The notes under the pieces are model-generated. The model ran no database searches, was not told the DNA's origin, and saw nothing but the letters and a program-made list of their open reading frames with translations. Below, one piece after another: positions 39,058 to 51,008 of a stretch of 64,000 bases of DNA. The position numbers and the translations under genes were made by a program. Source of the DNA: Diploscapter coronatus (Eukaryota; Nematoda; Chromadorea; Rhabditida; Rhabditidae). How positions within the stretch are numbered: position 1 is the stretch's first letter; each line of letters opens with the position of its first letter. The stretch is from NCBI GenBank assembly GCA_964036155.1, contig OZ038423.1:66355249-66419248 (forward strand), given 5' to 3'.

Positions 39058-39252
39058 ATCGCAACGAATAAATATAATTGATCGAAATTTCTACAATCTC
39101 GAAAATAGATAAATTCTCTCTTATCAATCGATATTGTTGAGTACCTGCAGTGTGCTATCAATAAAGATGATAGAGAAGTTAAAATCGAAAGATGACAAAA
39201 TGTTGCACAATTTTGGCAATGGCAAAATGCATGTGGAAGAGAAATCTCTCGT

Positions 39253-39300
39253 TTGCTGCGATGCCGGTTGAAAATACGGCATGAAATTCTTTGCGATTAT
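39253..39300 (+). promoter_or_regulatory. Putative Pol III type-3 promoter of first stem-bulge RNA
   Basis: A block conserved between the two RNA genes (about GAAATCTCTCG...GATGCCGGTTG here, upstream of 39290) lies about 45-90 bp before the RNA, where a proximal sequence element would sit. A TATAAAAG-like box follows at about 39297-39304, roughly 25 bp before the predicted start. Confidence 0.5.
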
Positions 39301-39322
39301 AAAAGCTGGGCAATTTCTACCA

Positions 39323-39397
39323 GCTTTCGACGAGTCCGGAGCCAGTCGGTTACCCATTACGAACAACTCGATTGGCATAAGCATGACTGGTCATTTT
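39323..39397 (+). ncRNA. Stem-bulge RNA (sbRNA, Y-RNA-like), copy A
   Basis: A predicted small Pol III RNA of about 75 nt. The 5' part GACGAGTCCGGAGCCAGTCG and loop GGTTACCCA resemble nematode sbRNA/Y RNA. The inner stem GCCAGTCGG pairs with TCGATTGGC; the outer stem ACGAGTC pairs with GACTGGT with one mismatch. Transcription would stop in TTTTTT at 39394-39399. It shares sequence and structure with copy B 450 bp downstream, with compensatory base changes in the inner stem. sbRNAs are regarded as nematode homologues of vertebrate Y RNAs, linked to Ro60 binding and DNA replication initiation. Assignment is by motif recall, not by a covariance-model search. Confidence 0.65.
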
Positions 39398-39689
39398 TTG
39401 CAAAATCAAATCGTTTTTGAAAGAAAAATAGGATGTGAATGTTGATAATGCATTTTCTGCAAATCATGGAAACCACCAATAAAACAGTCTAAAATGAAAA
39501 ATACTAAATTTTAATTCCAAATGAAAGATAAACTTTATAAAAATATATCTTCAGCCAAGCTATTCTAGCTAACAGTTCAATCATTAGTTCTTATGGTTAA
39601 ATTTCAGCGAATCGATAATTGCAGATCATTGCAAACACTTGGAATTGCCGTGAATTTCATAACAGTTTAGTGAAGCTAGAAATGCGTTG

Positions 39690-39762
39690 GAAAAGAAAAT
39701 CTTTCGTCTGTCGCATTGCCGGTTGGGGATACAGCACTAGATTTTAAACGTCTATATATACG
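39690..39762 (+). promoter_or_regulatory. Putative Pol III type-3 promoter of second stem-bulge RNA
   Basis: Contains the conserved block (GAAAATCTTTCGTC...GCATTGCCGGTTG) shared with the upstream copy, followed by TATATATAC at about 39753-39761, some 20-25 bp before the predicted RNA start. Confidence 0.5.
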
Positions 39763-39776
39763 GGTTATTTCCAATG

Positions 39777-39850
39777 GCTTCCGACTAGTCCGGAGTCAGT
39801 CGGTTACCCACATTCTCCCCCCGACTGACACAAACATGACTGGTTATTTT
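39777..39850 (+). ncRNA. Stem-bulge RNA (sbRNA, Y-RNA-like), copy B
   Basis: About 74 nt. It carries GACTAGTCCGGAGTCAGTCG then GTTACCCA. The inner stem GTCAGTCGG pairs perfectly with CCGACTGAC (nine pairs) and the outer stem ACTAGTC pairs with GACTGGT with one G-U pair. A T6 run at 39847-39852 is the likely Pol III terminator. Compared with copy A, the second base of the inner stem has changed C to T while its partner changed G to A, preserving the pair. The upstream TATA box and the shared distal block support an independent transcription unit on the plus strand. Confidence 0.68.
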
Positions 39851-40513
39851 TTGTTATCTTTATGCAGAAATCGATTGAATCGATTATTTTGCAATTCTTA
39901 CCTGCGATGATTCATGCTGTTGACTCGTAGTATTTTGAAAGTATCCATGATGTTTTCTATTATATTGCATCACTCATTCTCCTTTCCACTCTCTCCTTTT
40001 GAAAGTTCTCGTCCTCTTTTCTGCTTAGCCTTATCGATCGATTTTTTTCTCGAGAGTTGGGCAAGCTATAAACTTGCCGCTTTTTGTAGTTTTCTTTGAC
40101 TCTTTGACTTGAACTCAAAAATCCATTAGAATTTTATAAACTTTATTTTAATTACTTCATTTTTTCGTGATTTTATTTGCTTTTCTGTTTCAATAATTTT
40201 TATTTCAGAGGAACTTTTGTTTTTCAACATTGTTTATTTCAAATTATTTTTCTGACTTCCATTTTTCCTTCCTGAACTATGCCCTCTCGTTTTGCTTCTT
40301 TTCTTCTCTCTCTTACGCAGAACTTTCGTCAAGTTGGGGATAGCAAGCGAAAGAGTGCCGAGTGCGTGTGACGATTCCCCTCTTCCCTTTTTTGGTGGTT
40401 CATTCTAAAAAGAAACAAGAAAAACACTTCGCTCATTTGATTATTTGCTCGTTTTCATTTTTACTTTCTCGCTTTCGGCGTTTCGTTTTTCCACTTTTTA
40501 GTTTTTTTCTCAG
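39851..40513. other. Intergenic region upstream of ZZ/DUF4781-like gene
   Basis: AT-rich sequence with T-rich runs and no exon seen. It ends in a TTTTTTTCTCAG acceptor directly before the next start codon, so the promoter of that gene is probably here. Confidence 0.4.
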
Positions 40514-43500
40514 ATGGAACAAATATTGGAAAATCCTTGTCGATGGCCGGAATTTTCGGACGAACAACCAGTTGGATGCAGTCGCTGCACTGTGAGCCCT
40601 ATCAAAGGTCGGCTAAAATTCTTTAATTTGAAAAAAAAAGAATCATTTTTCATAGGAAAAGTGGGTTCGCAAGACTAATTTTGAGTTTCCCTATTCACCA
40701 GTGTTTGGTAAATCTTCCAAAAATTTATGTTTCCATGACAACGAAAATATTATGAAATCCGGGATAAATCCTTCATTTGGAGAAAAGTATAAATTTAGGC
40801 TCTCTCCACAAGTGTATCCACTGCAAAGAGCTGAATTTGTGTGACAAATGCTATCGACAGGAAATTGTGAGGTAAACTTTTCAATAAAATGAAACAATGG
40901 TTCAAATATACTTACAGAAAAAAAAGTTAAAATAACCTGAAGGCAGACCTAGGCAGTTTTTCGGGCAGAACGAAAAATTGTATAGGGGAGGGGGTACGCA
41001 AATCAGAATTCTTCTATAGAAAGTTTATACATAAGGGGGCTACACAGCGAGACTTTGGCAGAAAAGTTTAGTTCAAGGAGGGTACGCTCGAACGATCTGG
41101 CTTAAGACCTGCCTAGGTCTGCGTAAAAGTTGAAAAATATTTCTTAGTCGAGCAAAAAAAAATCAATAAAAATTATGTATTTGCCTGAATTAAACTGGCC
41201 GATGAAATAGCAGTTTCCCTTACTTCAGAGCGACAGTGTGCATGGATCAATGCATCGAGAAGATAATTCAAGAACATCATGACAAACCGCACGTTTGGCG
41301 ACTCGTCATGTCAAATTTGGGAAAAAGTAGGCAATTTTTGGAGGATGAAAATTTTAAGAACAATTTTTCAGACGCATTTCCCGTCCACGATTATCCCTGC
41401 GATTCGTGTGGAGCTCACCCCTTTCCTGGGATTTGTTATCTGTGAGTTTTTGATTTTTGTTATCTCTATAAAATTGCATCAGAAGTTTCTAGATTTGAGC
41501 ATTTCTGAAAATCGATACTTGCACAATAATATTATGCAAATCGTTAATGTCATGCGTTTCAAAAATTGATCATTCGTTTTCCAGCCTCCCCGGTCCTGAT
41601 TTGGACTCGAACACTATCAAAATCTGCAGTTCCTGTTACTGCGAACTCCGACATGATTTTTTCGAGGCAAAGGAGCCCGAGCCCAGTGGAAAAGTAAAGA
41701 GAACTTTAAAAATGGAGATTTTGAATTTCAGAATTTTAGGAGACTTATTTGATTGGATCTTCAATTATTAAGCAGAAGTTCCTCGGGTCTCAACTGTCGA
41801 AATTGGAATGGGTCACATTCAACATGGGCGAAAAGGTGGGTGAATTTTGAAAATTACAATTTTCCTATTTGTACTGATAAATTTATCAAGTCATTATTTT
41901 TGGGAGATTTGAACATTTTCTCCCGAGTTTATTCAATTTTGCATTGCTGTTGCGGCAACACTTAAAAGTTTCCATTTAAAACATAAAAAATTTCGATTTT
42001 TCTTTCTGTTTCAGGTTCATTTTTGAAGTGACGTTCTTGATCGCTTTCTTTCACTTTTTTTGTATCGGATAACTTTTCAAATAACATCTTAAACTACGAA
42101 TTTCAGTCTGACCGTCGAAAATTGGCAAAAAAGATCGGCTTTGCCCTGTTCCAATCACCGACAGAAGTGCCCCTGGAAGAGTTGGAAGAGGCTGGGATCG
42201 ACATCAAAGAATACGAAGATGAACAGCCCGACTACAAGTCCAAATATGGCTATTCAAAAGAGGTTAGCAAGTGTTGTTTTAAATGAATTTAAGGAGATTT
42301 CATTTCATTTTTTTTAATTTGCAAGGAACTCCACTCGATTTTTTATTAGAAAATTTTAACCTTTCCTAACAAAAATGGCATATTCCAGAAAGAAGAGAGA
42401 ATTGACGCTTTGATCGACAAATTGGTCGTAGTAAACGAGAAGCTGTTAGGCAAATCGACAAAGTCGGCCGACTCCGACGCGACACCTTCCACTGCATTCC
42501 TCCATATCAAGTTTGCTTTCGTCAGCTATTTCAAAGAAGGATGGATGAGTGATGAGACGGTAAGAAGAACATTCTCGAATTTTTGTTAGACTTCTTGAAC
42601 TTTATATAATGATCGGCTCGATTTGCGAAGAAGAATGATCTAAAATGCAATTTTTTTACGTTTAAAATTTTACTCTTCAAACACGTATTCTTTTCATTAT
42701 ATTTTCGACGATAAAATTTTTGTGATCATTCATCATTCAGCTTCCCCTAATCGTGATGCAAGTACAGACGAAAGAAGAACCCCGAATATTCCTGCAATCA
42801 GACGGCCGAGTCTACGCCGGATGGGACGATTTTCTCGCTTCCAACGAATTACCCGAATGCAAGATTGTCTTTCCTGATGGCGGAATTTACGAGGTTGCTC
42901 ATTTTCATTTGCTTTCTAAAAATATCATTTTCAGATGGAAGAGGACGATTTTATCAATCTGCGAATAGGCAATTCGCGAGCCTGCAAGAAACGGTGGAAA
43001 TTCTTGAAGGTAATTAGAATATTTGCCGTTCGATTTTCATCGTAACTCATTATTTTGATCAATGAATATTTTGACGGAATTAAACAAACTTGTTTGCTGT
43101 TTTCAAAAAAAAAAGTCGTAAAAGTTGCGAAAATTCAAATCTCATTGTTCAGTATCTCGACCACACAACAACAGGGATTGGAATTTTTGCAACAATCGGG
43201 TCGATCATAGGACTGTTCACGCCACTAGCGCCCATCGCTGCCGCTGGACTTCTTTATACGGGTATTTTCCTTTTGAAAATTTTTACACTTGTTCAAAATG
43301 CGAACTGTTTCAGTATAACTAAAATAGACGAAAATTTTTTTTCTTAATTCTATGCGAAAATTCATTTGCGATTTAAGCTATCGGAACAGGCATCTATGCG
43401 GCTGGCAGAGCCTCTGGGAACCTGATCGACAAGAAACTTCACGATGAAAGCATCAATCCGATCAGGAGCAAGGTTTGGAGGAGTATATGAGAAGGAGGGT

Positions 43501-45250
43501 ACAGTTGTGATTTTAAGGAAAACTTCTTCAGCTGGTTCTCTGTAATCGCGAGTGCCGCAAGCTTCGGCGCTATGGGAGCATCGATTGTGAGTGAAGAAAT
43601 TCATTTTAAAATTCAAGGGTTTTTTTTTCCAAAATATGAAACTCGTTATCAACTGGAAGAATAGGATTTTCTAAAACCTAGATACGAAGTTGAATTTTCC
43701 ATTTTAAAGATACTGATAAAGCTAATTTCATTAAACTCTACGATAAGAAATTATATAAGTCAGAAATTTTGAACAATCGACAAGTCCTCATTGATATCGA
43801 ATTGGTTTTTTCAGTACATTACGGAATTGGCAGTTAGTGGAGCAGAGCTGACCACTATAGCCGAAGTAACAGTGAATGCCGCCATTTTCTCTTCGCTAAC
43901 CCTTGGCGGAGTGGGAATCGTAGCTTCGGGACACAACATTTATGAGAAGGTAATCTTGCCAAACTCTCTTTTCCTCAAATTGCCAGGCAAAACCAAAGTA
44001 ATTTATAATCCATATACTGAAAATTGTATTTCAGGTGGCAAATGGCGAGAGACCGACGCCACTGGAGTTGTTCCAATTTGCTGCCAGCACTCTTTTCTTC
44101 TTCAACTCTGCCCTGACTCTGCAGACTGCTGAAAGGATGATTGAAGACGTAAGATTTTTATATACTTTTGTCCTAAACTTCTAATCAAACACTTTTCCTA
44201 TATCAAAAGAATCAAAGTTCAGTCCCTTGTAATTTTTACCCTTATTTTTCGTCGGCTATTTTCCAGAAAAGAGGGAGGGAACTACAAGAGGGTGGTGACT
44301 ACAGCGAGCCCCAAACTTTGCCTATTCTTTTTCAAAATTAAAATTCCCCATATTTTAGAATTCGAAGAAACAAGTGAATGAGATGAGAGACACTCTGAAG
44401 ACGAAGGCAGAACGAGAAGGATTCGACCAGACCATACACCATCATGAAGAAGACCCACATGCACCCAATGCTAAGGGCAAAACTGCTGATGGGAAACAGC
44501 CATTATCGAGTGAGTTTAAATTTTCATTATTTATTTTTCACAGAAGTGAATCTCTGCATATTCTTTATGCGCGGCTATGCTCAGAGTTATTCACACTTCA
44601 CTCCATTTTGGAGTGTATGAGCAATGCGATTTTATTTATTCGATAGGAGGTGAGAGGCTACAATTGATATATCCAGTTTCTATTGCAAATAGCAAAAACT
44701 TAAAGACTAAAAAAGATGATCTAGTATTGATAATCTTGACTCGCTTTTTCCGAGCTTGAGGCGAAGGTGAAATTTTCTGTTCTATGAAATCATTCATTTT
44801 CATCTATCAATGTGCGAAATCCATATGCAGATGTTACATCAAAAAATGATTTTTTTCGCTCAAAACTCAGTGAAGACATTTGAATTGCTGTAACATTTTC
44901 AAAATTGTATGCAAGAATATGTGAATATTAGAATTCGAGGATAAAGCTTCATGATGCGATAAAGCGAATAATTCCATCAAATACAAAGGGGAATTGTTAA
45001 ATTGTTGATGGGTTTTTTTTCATATCTTTACATTATTAAAAAAAAAGCAACTTTAGAGCGGCTTGGTAAAATTGGTGCAGTGGATGCTCCTGAGGTAGGC
45101 AATGCAAAGCCTGCCGGAGGTGGTTTCAAAGGGGCTAAATACAATCCGAAAATTATGAAAGGCAAAGGAAAAGGTAAGAAGGAAAGGGATGACGAACGAG
45201 AGACGAAAGATAAGATGCATGACGATTACAACAGGCCACTACATTGGTAA
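40514..45250 (+). CDS. ZZ-like zinc-binding, DUF4781-like protein
   Basis: About 15 exons. The start ATG directly follows a TTTTTCTCAG acceptor (trans-splice site). The N-terminus has two cysteine clusters of ZZ zinc-finger character: CSRC...HKCIHCKELNLCDKCY (exons at 40.5 and 40.8 kb) and PCDSCGAHPF...KICSSCYCEL (41.4-41.7 kb). The middle has RRKLAKKIGFALFQSPTEV (42.1 kb) and FPDGGIYEMEEDDF (42.9 kb). The second half has glycine-rich hydrophobic segments (TTGIGIFATIGSIIGL at 43.2 kb; LTLGGVGIVASG at 43.9 kb) flanking GIYAAGRASGNLIDKKLHDE and SWFSVIASAASFGAMGAS, which resemble the DUF4781 family as I recall it. The tail is Lys/Gly/Asp-rich (KGKGKGKKERDDERE) and ends PLHW. Function unknown; ZZ modules normally mediate protein contacts. 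Confidence 0.68.
40943..41122. mobile_element. 180-bp MITE with perfect 14-bp terminal inverted repeats
   Basis: Ends are GCAGACCTAGGCAG and its exact reverse complement CTGCCTAGGTCTGC. It lies in an intron of the ZZ/DUF4781-like gene. The internal sequence is shared with the diverged copy at 28019-28192. No open reading frame. Confidence 0.8.
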
Positions 45251-46197
45251 ATGTAAATATTCCAGACACATTCATTTTAAATTATTCTACACCTATTCTC
45301 TCATCTGATGAATAAGTTTGTAGTTGATCTTATTTTTTTCAAAGTTAATTTACGTGCCTTGCTTTACTTACAAATCGTGGTCATAATTCATGAGTGTCAA
45401 AAGGATGGTTTTATTATTCTAAAAATCTGCTCAAAATCCTATGAAAAGCTGGTGTAAAATTTGAAATTAGCATTAATAAATTTATTAAATTGAATTGAAA
45501 AAGATGAATTTACAACTTATCACATTCAGGATCTCTGAAATGTGAAATAAGAAACAAGATAATGATATTATTAGTATTATTATTATTATTTTTTTTTTTT
45601 TATAATTTTTTACCTTATGCTTGACTATTGAAAGGAAAAACTTTCACAAAGCAAACGTCATAAATTTATGAAATATTGATATTTTCAAAAATTTATTGTT
45701 TTTATGGTTGAACTATCAACAAACTCACATTATTAAAATGTAAAATAGAGCTTGCAGTCTCTTAGTCGTGTCGAGACATATCCTGGTTAAATTTTCCTGA
45801 TTTTTCATTTTTAGGCATGCCATGATTTTTGCCTTGAATGAATTTTTATACAATCGAAAAACGTTGAAATATTTCCAAGTAGAATATCATTTTTGGTCCT
45901 CCAATGAATCTAGTCTTCAAACATTTTTGCGCTAATTGGTATAATCCTGTGCTGGAAATCAGTTTAGCTCGATACATGAAAATCGGAAACGAAATACGAA
46001 AAGTTCGGTTGAGTTACATCACCTTTTGCATTTCGGATTAGTTCATATTATTCGAGCATTAAAGTATCCCCAATTAGTTTAATATATCGATTCATTACTT
46101 GAAACAAAGCAGTCATCGATTTTTCATTCATTTGACTTTATATTCTTTTTTTTTAGAATCCTGCCACTAAAATATTTTATCCTTGCAATTCTAGAAA
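45251..46197. other. Intergenic region before secreted-protein array
   Basis: No exon recognised. It contains an ATT trinucleotide/poly-T microsatellite at about 45568-45600. It ends at the TTCTAG acceptor before the first array gene. Confidence 0.4.
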
Positions 46198-48315
46198 ATG
46201 GTTACTAAACTGATTCTATTCTTGGTCTCGATACCTTCAATTTGCATTGGCCTTGATTATGGACATGAAAGTATTTCTGGCACTGATATTGAAATAGTAA
46301 CGGAAGTACTCAGTAAAAAAGTATTTGATAAAATCAAAGGTACAAATTAATAGATTTGCCTATAGTTAGAGAGCGCAAGTGCTATTTCAAAGTTGAGTAT
46401 TTGCGTTCTCTGCCTTATGCATGCAATTCACAAAGTTATATTGCCAATGACCGATAATTTGAGACGAAATAAATGATGCACAGATTCGAATATGCACAAT
46501 GTGCACTACGTATTAACAAATAGTCGTTTACTTCGTCTCAAGTACTTGGTCATTGACAATAAGTTAATTCGAATACTATTTTAGAATATACCGCGGACCC
46601 GAATGAGCTAGTCGAATTAATCGAGGGGCTGTATTGCGGTTATCCACGAGAATATATTAAATTTATCGACATTGTACGTTGATGTCTTTTTATTTTAACT
46701 TATCATAATTGAACTAAGACAAACTGAATAGACACTTTATTATCCAGCTATTGTGAAAAATCTCATGATCGAGTATGCATCAATCATTTCGAAATATTGA
46801 GTTTTATCGTTCCTGATGAATTCAGTTTCAAGTTTAGATTTTTAAAATGCTATATTTCATTGTAACGACTTTAAAAACTCGCTTCGATTTCGATTTTGGG
46901 ATTTTATATCAAAAATTTGATGTCAACCTTAATCGAGAATTTTCAAACCCAATCCACGCGAGAATGTTTCACACGTTATATTTTTAATTTTAGGCACTTT
47001 CGATTATTTTTCAACCTAATAAGACCTTTACGGAACGCTCTAATGAATTGAATGCTGCTTTTCCCAACGAGCTTATTTTTAAACACGAAACATACAAAAA
47101 GGTTAGCCTTTATATTCATATGTTAAGTACCGACAAACTATCTAACGAAATATAACATAAATAAACAGGAAAATTTAGGAAAAAACAACAAAATTCATCA
47201 CAATATGCATTTTATTAATTATACTTTTAATAGATACCAAATACTCTAATTTATCTAGATACCGAATTTTATAATTGATTTTAGGAATTATTACTTTCAA
47301 AGCTTGTTCCTCTTAACGAATATTTTGAATTTTTCAATATGGTGGCCTATTCTATCAGCCCGGAAAATGTTAGTTTTAAAGCTGATAACTCGTATAATTG
47401 AAGGAAAAATATCAAATCATACATAGTGATTTGAAAATGGCTCATTTTTATAGGTAAAACACTTATTTGATGAAATTCTCTACGTTTTGTGCCACATTAT
47501 CGAATTCAAAGATAAAAGTTACCCTGACAGACTAAAAGCGGTATGCATTGAATATTGAAAATTTCTATTATCGAATTTTAATTGCGAGAACATAATCTCA
47601 GGTTGAAAATATCGTCAAAATATATAAGGAGAATCAAGACGATGTCTATAAAGTGATTCGATTTGGACTTGTAAGTTAATTCTGCTCTCTACTTTTGAAT
47701 TTTGCAAATAATATAACCGACCGATACTAAATACAGTGACGGGGAAAATTTTGGAAACTCATTCTTTCAAGTTATTTTTCGTGCACCTAATAATAATTAA
47801 TCAATTTATATGTAATTTGGCATAATAGCATGGTTGTTTGTCCTCAATTTTAGTGATCAAATTTCTAGAGTATCAGATTTGGGAAAATAATTGATATTGA
47901 ATGCAAAAAAAATAATTACTTTTCCAAACTTACGGCAGTGACTGTACATAGTCACCTCGAAAATAACATGTTATCTAGCCATTAAACTATTTTACATTAC
48001 ATTTGTTATTAGAAAGTTTTAATTTACACATAGATTCATCAGGTGTGGATAATAGGTCAAATTCAGGAGGCCTACATTAAAGCGATCAGTGAGGATACCA
48101 ACTCTGATATGCATAATGACTATAGTGATGATAAGAAAGAAATCGCTCCGAGTGGAAGCAGTGCAAGTCGAAGTAAAGTGATGGATTCTGAAATGGAGGC
48201 CTTGTTAGAAGAATATGAGAAAGAGAAGGCTGATAAGAAAAATAGCGAGGAAGAAAAGGATGATGAAGGCTTTTTCGGAAGGAAAAGAAGATCAATCTTT
48301 AATCTATTCAGATAA
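46198..48315 (+). CDS. Tandem secreted paralogue 1 (GFFGRKRR-tail family)
   Basis: Predicted secreted protein of about 290 residues from eight short exons. Start ATG follows TTGCAATTCTAG by 2 nt. Signal peptide MVTKLILFLVSIPSICIG; then helical segments in separate exons: DPNELVELIEGLYCGYPREY, LSIIFQPNKTFTERSNEL, KLVPLNEYFEFFNMVAYSI, VKHLFDEILYVLCHIIEF and VENIVKIYKENQDDVYKVI. The last exon (48.03-48.31 kb) is acidic and lysine-rich, then ends DDEGFFGRKRRSIFNLFR. The repeated pattern of short amphipathic helices with an N-K-T turn is faintly like SXP/RAL-2 (DUF148) proteins, but I would not assign it. A 215-bp MITE lies in the penultimate intron. RKRR is a furin/prohormone-convertase-type site and the preceding glycine would permit amidation; both are inferences. 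Confidence 0.83.
47732..47946. mobile_element. 215-bp Tc1/mariner-type MITE
   Basis: The left end is TACAGTGACGGGGAAAATTT and the right end, reverse-complemented, TACAGTCACTGCCGTAAGTT. Both continue TTGGAAA, and both begin with TA, the target dinucleotide of the Tc1/mariner class. It lies within an intron of paralogue 1. No coding capacity. Confidence 0.75.
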
Positions 48316-49017
48316 ATCGACCTGAATTTCCTATTTTTTAACATGTCTGTCCATTTTTGATTAATTTATATAAAATATTGTTTCATTTTGCAAATTTGTT
48401 GTCAAAAATGTGTCGTATCTATTGTTTCATGTATCGTGCAAAATAAAATTAAGAATTGTTTTCAGTATTTTTTAATTATAAACTCCTGCTAGTATAGTTA
48501 AATTTTATAAATCTTAAAAGCATGACTAGATTTTCTGTTCAATCTTGCTGAATGGGCGTTTCGTATAGATTCGGAAACAATCAAGCTGAAAAAATCAAAT
48601 ATTCTTATTCTTGTCTAAATAAATATAAATATTCTAAATTTTATTGATTTAACGATTGAACGATGTATCCGACATTGGATGAGATTATTTGTCCATTTTC
48701 TACTCTTTCGATTCGCAAATCTCTTTTTGTACAATTCGGCGACTAATTGTGTGAGTTGGCGAAACTGTCTGAAATTACAGATTCTCACATTCACTACAAT
48801 CGTTTCATTCAGCCGTAATAACTTATCTTAATGAAGTTGCTCATTTTTATTACAATACGCTATTTTCTTGTTTTACACGCTATTTTTTAATTTGAATTGA
48901 TTAAGCCTGTTACAGGATAAATTGTACTTTTTTCAAATTCATTTTTGTAAAATTTTTATATTTCCTTGATAAATGAAACATTGCTGATGAATAGTTTTCC
49001 AAAAATTTTAGAAGAGA
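48316..49017. other. Spacer between paralogues 1 and 2
   Basis: AT-rich with AATAAA-like signals (for example near 48440) that could be the polyadenylation site of paralogue 1. No exon was seen. Confidence 0.4.
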
Positions 49018-51008
49018 ATGTCTCTCAAATTGGTCATAATTTCGATTTTCCTACCATTGAACGTCATATGCTTGGGCTTTGGTTCGAGGGATGATGATCC
49101 ACAAGAACAAATTGAGGCACACCTCAAGAGTATGTTGAATATACTTTACGAAAATTGCTACAGGTTAGATATTTATTGGCGTATAATGACATTTCAGAGA
49201 TATTTGCCGATTCAAACAGTTTTGTTGAGTACGAAGAAAAGGCCTGTGCAATGGTCTCTCGTTCACTCATGAATGTCACCGATCCGGTTAGTCGAACTAT
49301 TTATCTAACATGAAAATGCAAAGTATTATATTTCTTATGAAAATATTTTAATCATATTGTGGAAGAAAGTAATGCATTTTTATATGGACATGAAAACTGT
49401 TCTGTTTTTTCATGTATTATCGTTGAAAACCGTAGATCTGAATTGATAAATGCAGCTGCTTACAAAGTTTCGAAACTATATGAAATCCTAATGGGCCTAC
49501 TGTGTCCATTTTACTAAAATAATCTTTGGAATAATTTGTTAGTTAGATTGTGAAATAGAATGGCGTTATTCTACAATATTCTATCAAGATCAAATATGAA
49601 ATGATAGAGAAGAGCGAAACACATCAAAATCAAATAGCACGCATTGCTTAGAACATTTGTGCGCCTTTAAAAAATCCAATTCCTAATAGTTCACGAAGAA
49701 TTTTCTAGATGACTCAAGCTCTGTTGCAACCGAATAAAACTCTGGATCAACGAATGGAAGAAATCCTCGAACTAACTCCAGATAATCTTGAGTTCGAAGG
49801 CTATGAAATCACTAAGGTAATTTCTCAATTTCAATTTTAATCAAAATAAATTTCAAATTAAATTATTGTTTACATTAATTAGAAAACGAATCAAACAAAT
49901 TCAATTAAACCTTATGAGCAAATTTTTAATCTTGACTAATTGGTAAAATAATACATTTGAAAAAATAAGATCGTGAAATTCAACTGTCTCTAAAAACCAC
50001 AGCGACTCCTCGTCTCCTCTTTTTAATTTATGCTTTATGTTGCAATGTTGTGGCATTTAAAAATTAGGAAACTGATTTTATTTCAGAGTCAAATGCTGCC
50101 ACACCTAAAACTAGCAAATGAACTGTTTGAAGCTCTAAAGAAGTACTACGAAGACAGCTCAGATGGAGTGAGTTTCAAAATTCATTGCTAAATAAACTCA
50201 AATCTAGGAAAGTTTATCACAAAATGAATATTTATTGGCTTTTAAAACTTCTAACAACTTTAATATTCATATATATTTTTTTGGAAAATACACTATTTCT
50301 GCAGGTGAAGCATTTCTTCGACGAGCTATTCAATGCAGCAGGGCACATGCGCAATTTTGCAGACAAGAGCTATGAAGAAAAGCTGAAAGTCGTAGTTCGT
50401 TTTTCTAATAAAATGGTTAACCTCGTACAAAACTATTCCACGAAAAAATAATGTTGAAAAATCTGTGCCCATTTTAGGCGGACAATATAATTAAAATCTA
50501 CAAGGAAAATGAAGATGACGTGAACGATGTGTTTAGCAAATTCGCGGTACGGTAATTTGAATATGAATACCAAACAATACAATGAACTGAAAATTTACGA
50601 TTATTGGAAAATATATTTTTTTGGATTTTGCTATTTTTATAGAATTTATCAGAAAAATGACATTTTTAAGTTATCAACCATCTCAATGATGCAATTGATG
50701 CCGCGAAATGTTATACGATTTCGTAAATTACAATAATTTACAAATTGCATACAGGAGTCCATTTTCAATCATGAATGATATTCAATCCAAGTCATTGGAA
50801 CTGAATATTACAAATAATAAAATTAGACAAACTTAATAATAATAATAATAATATAAAGTAATTGTAGGAGGAGATATTAAAAGTGATGCAGGAGCAAATG
50901 TCATCAAGAGGTGGAAGGTATGGGTCTCAACAATATCAGTCACAAGAAGAGGAAGAATCTGGAGGCGGGTTCTTTGGCAGGAAGAGAAGATCCATCTTCG
51001 TTTTCTGA
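49018..51008 (+). CDS. Tandem secreted paralogue 2 (GFFGRKRR-tail family)
   Basis: Seven exons in phase. ATG follows TTTTAGAAGAGA, another likely trans-splice acceptor. Signal peptide MSLKLVIISIFLPLNVICLG; then DDDPQEQIEAHLK; ADSNSFVEYEEKACAMVSRS; ALLQPNKTLDQRMEEILEL; HLKLANELFEALKKYYEDS; VKHFFDELFNAAGHMRNFAD; ADNIIKIYKENEDDVNDVF; and the final exon with QQYQSQEEEESGGGFFGRKR followed by RSIFVF and stop. Exon order, size and phase match paralogue 1, and the VKHxFDE and IxKIYKENxDDV exons are the best conserved, so these helices are probably the functional core. The tail after the basic cleavage site is only five residues. Confidence 0.85.
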
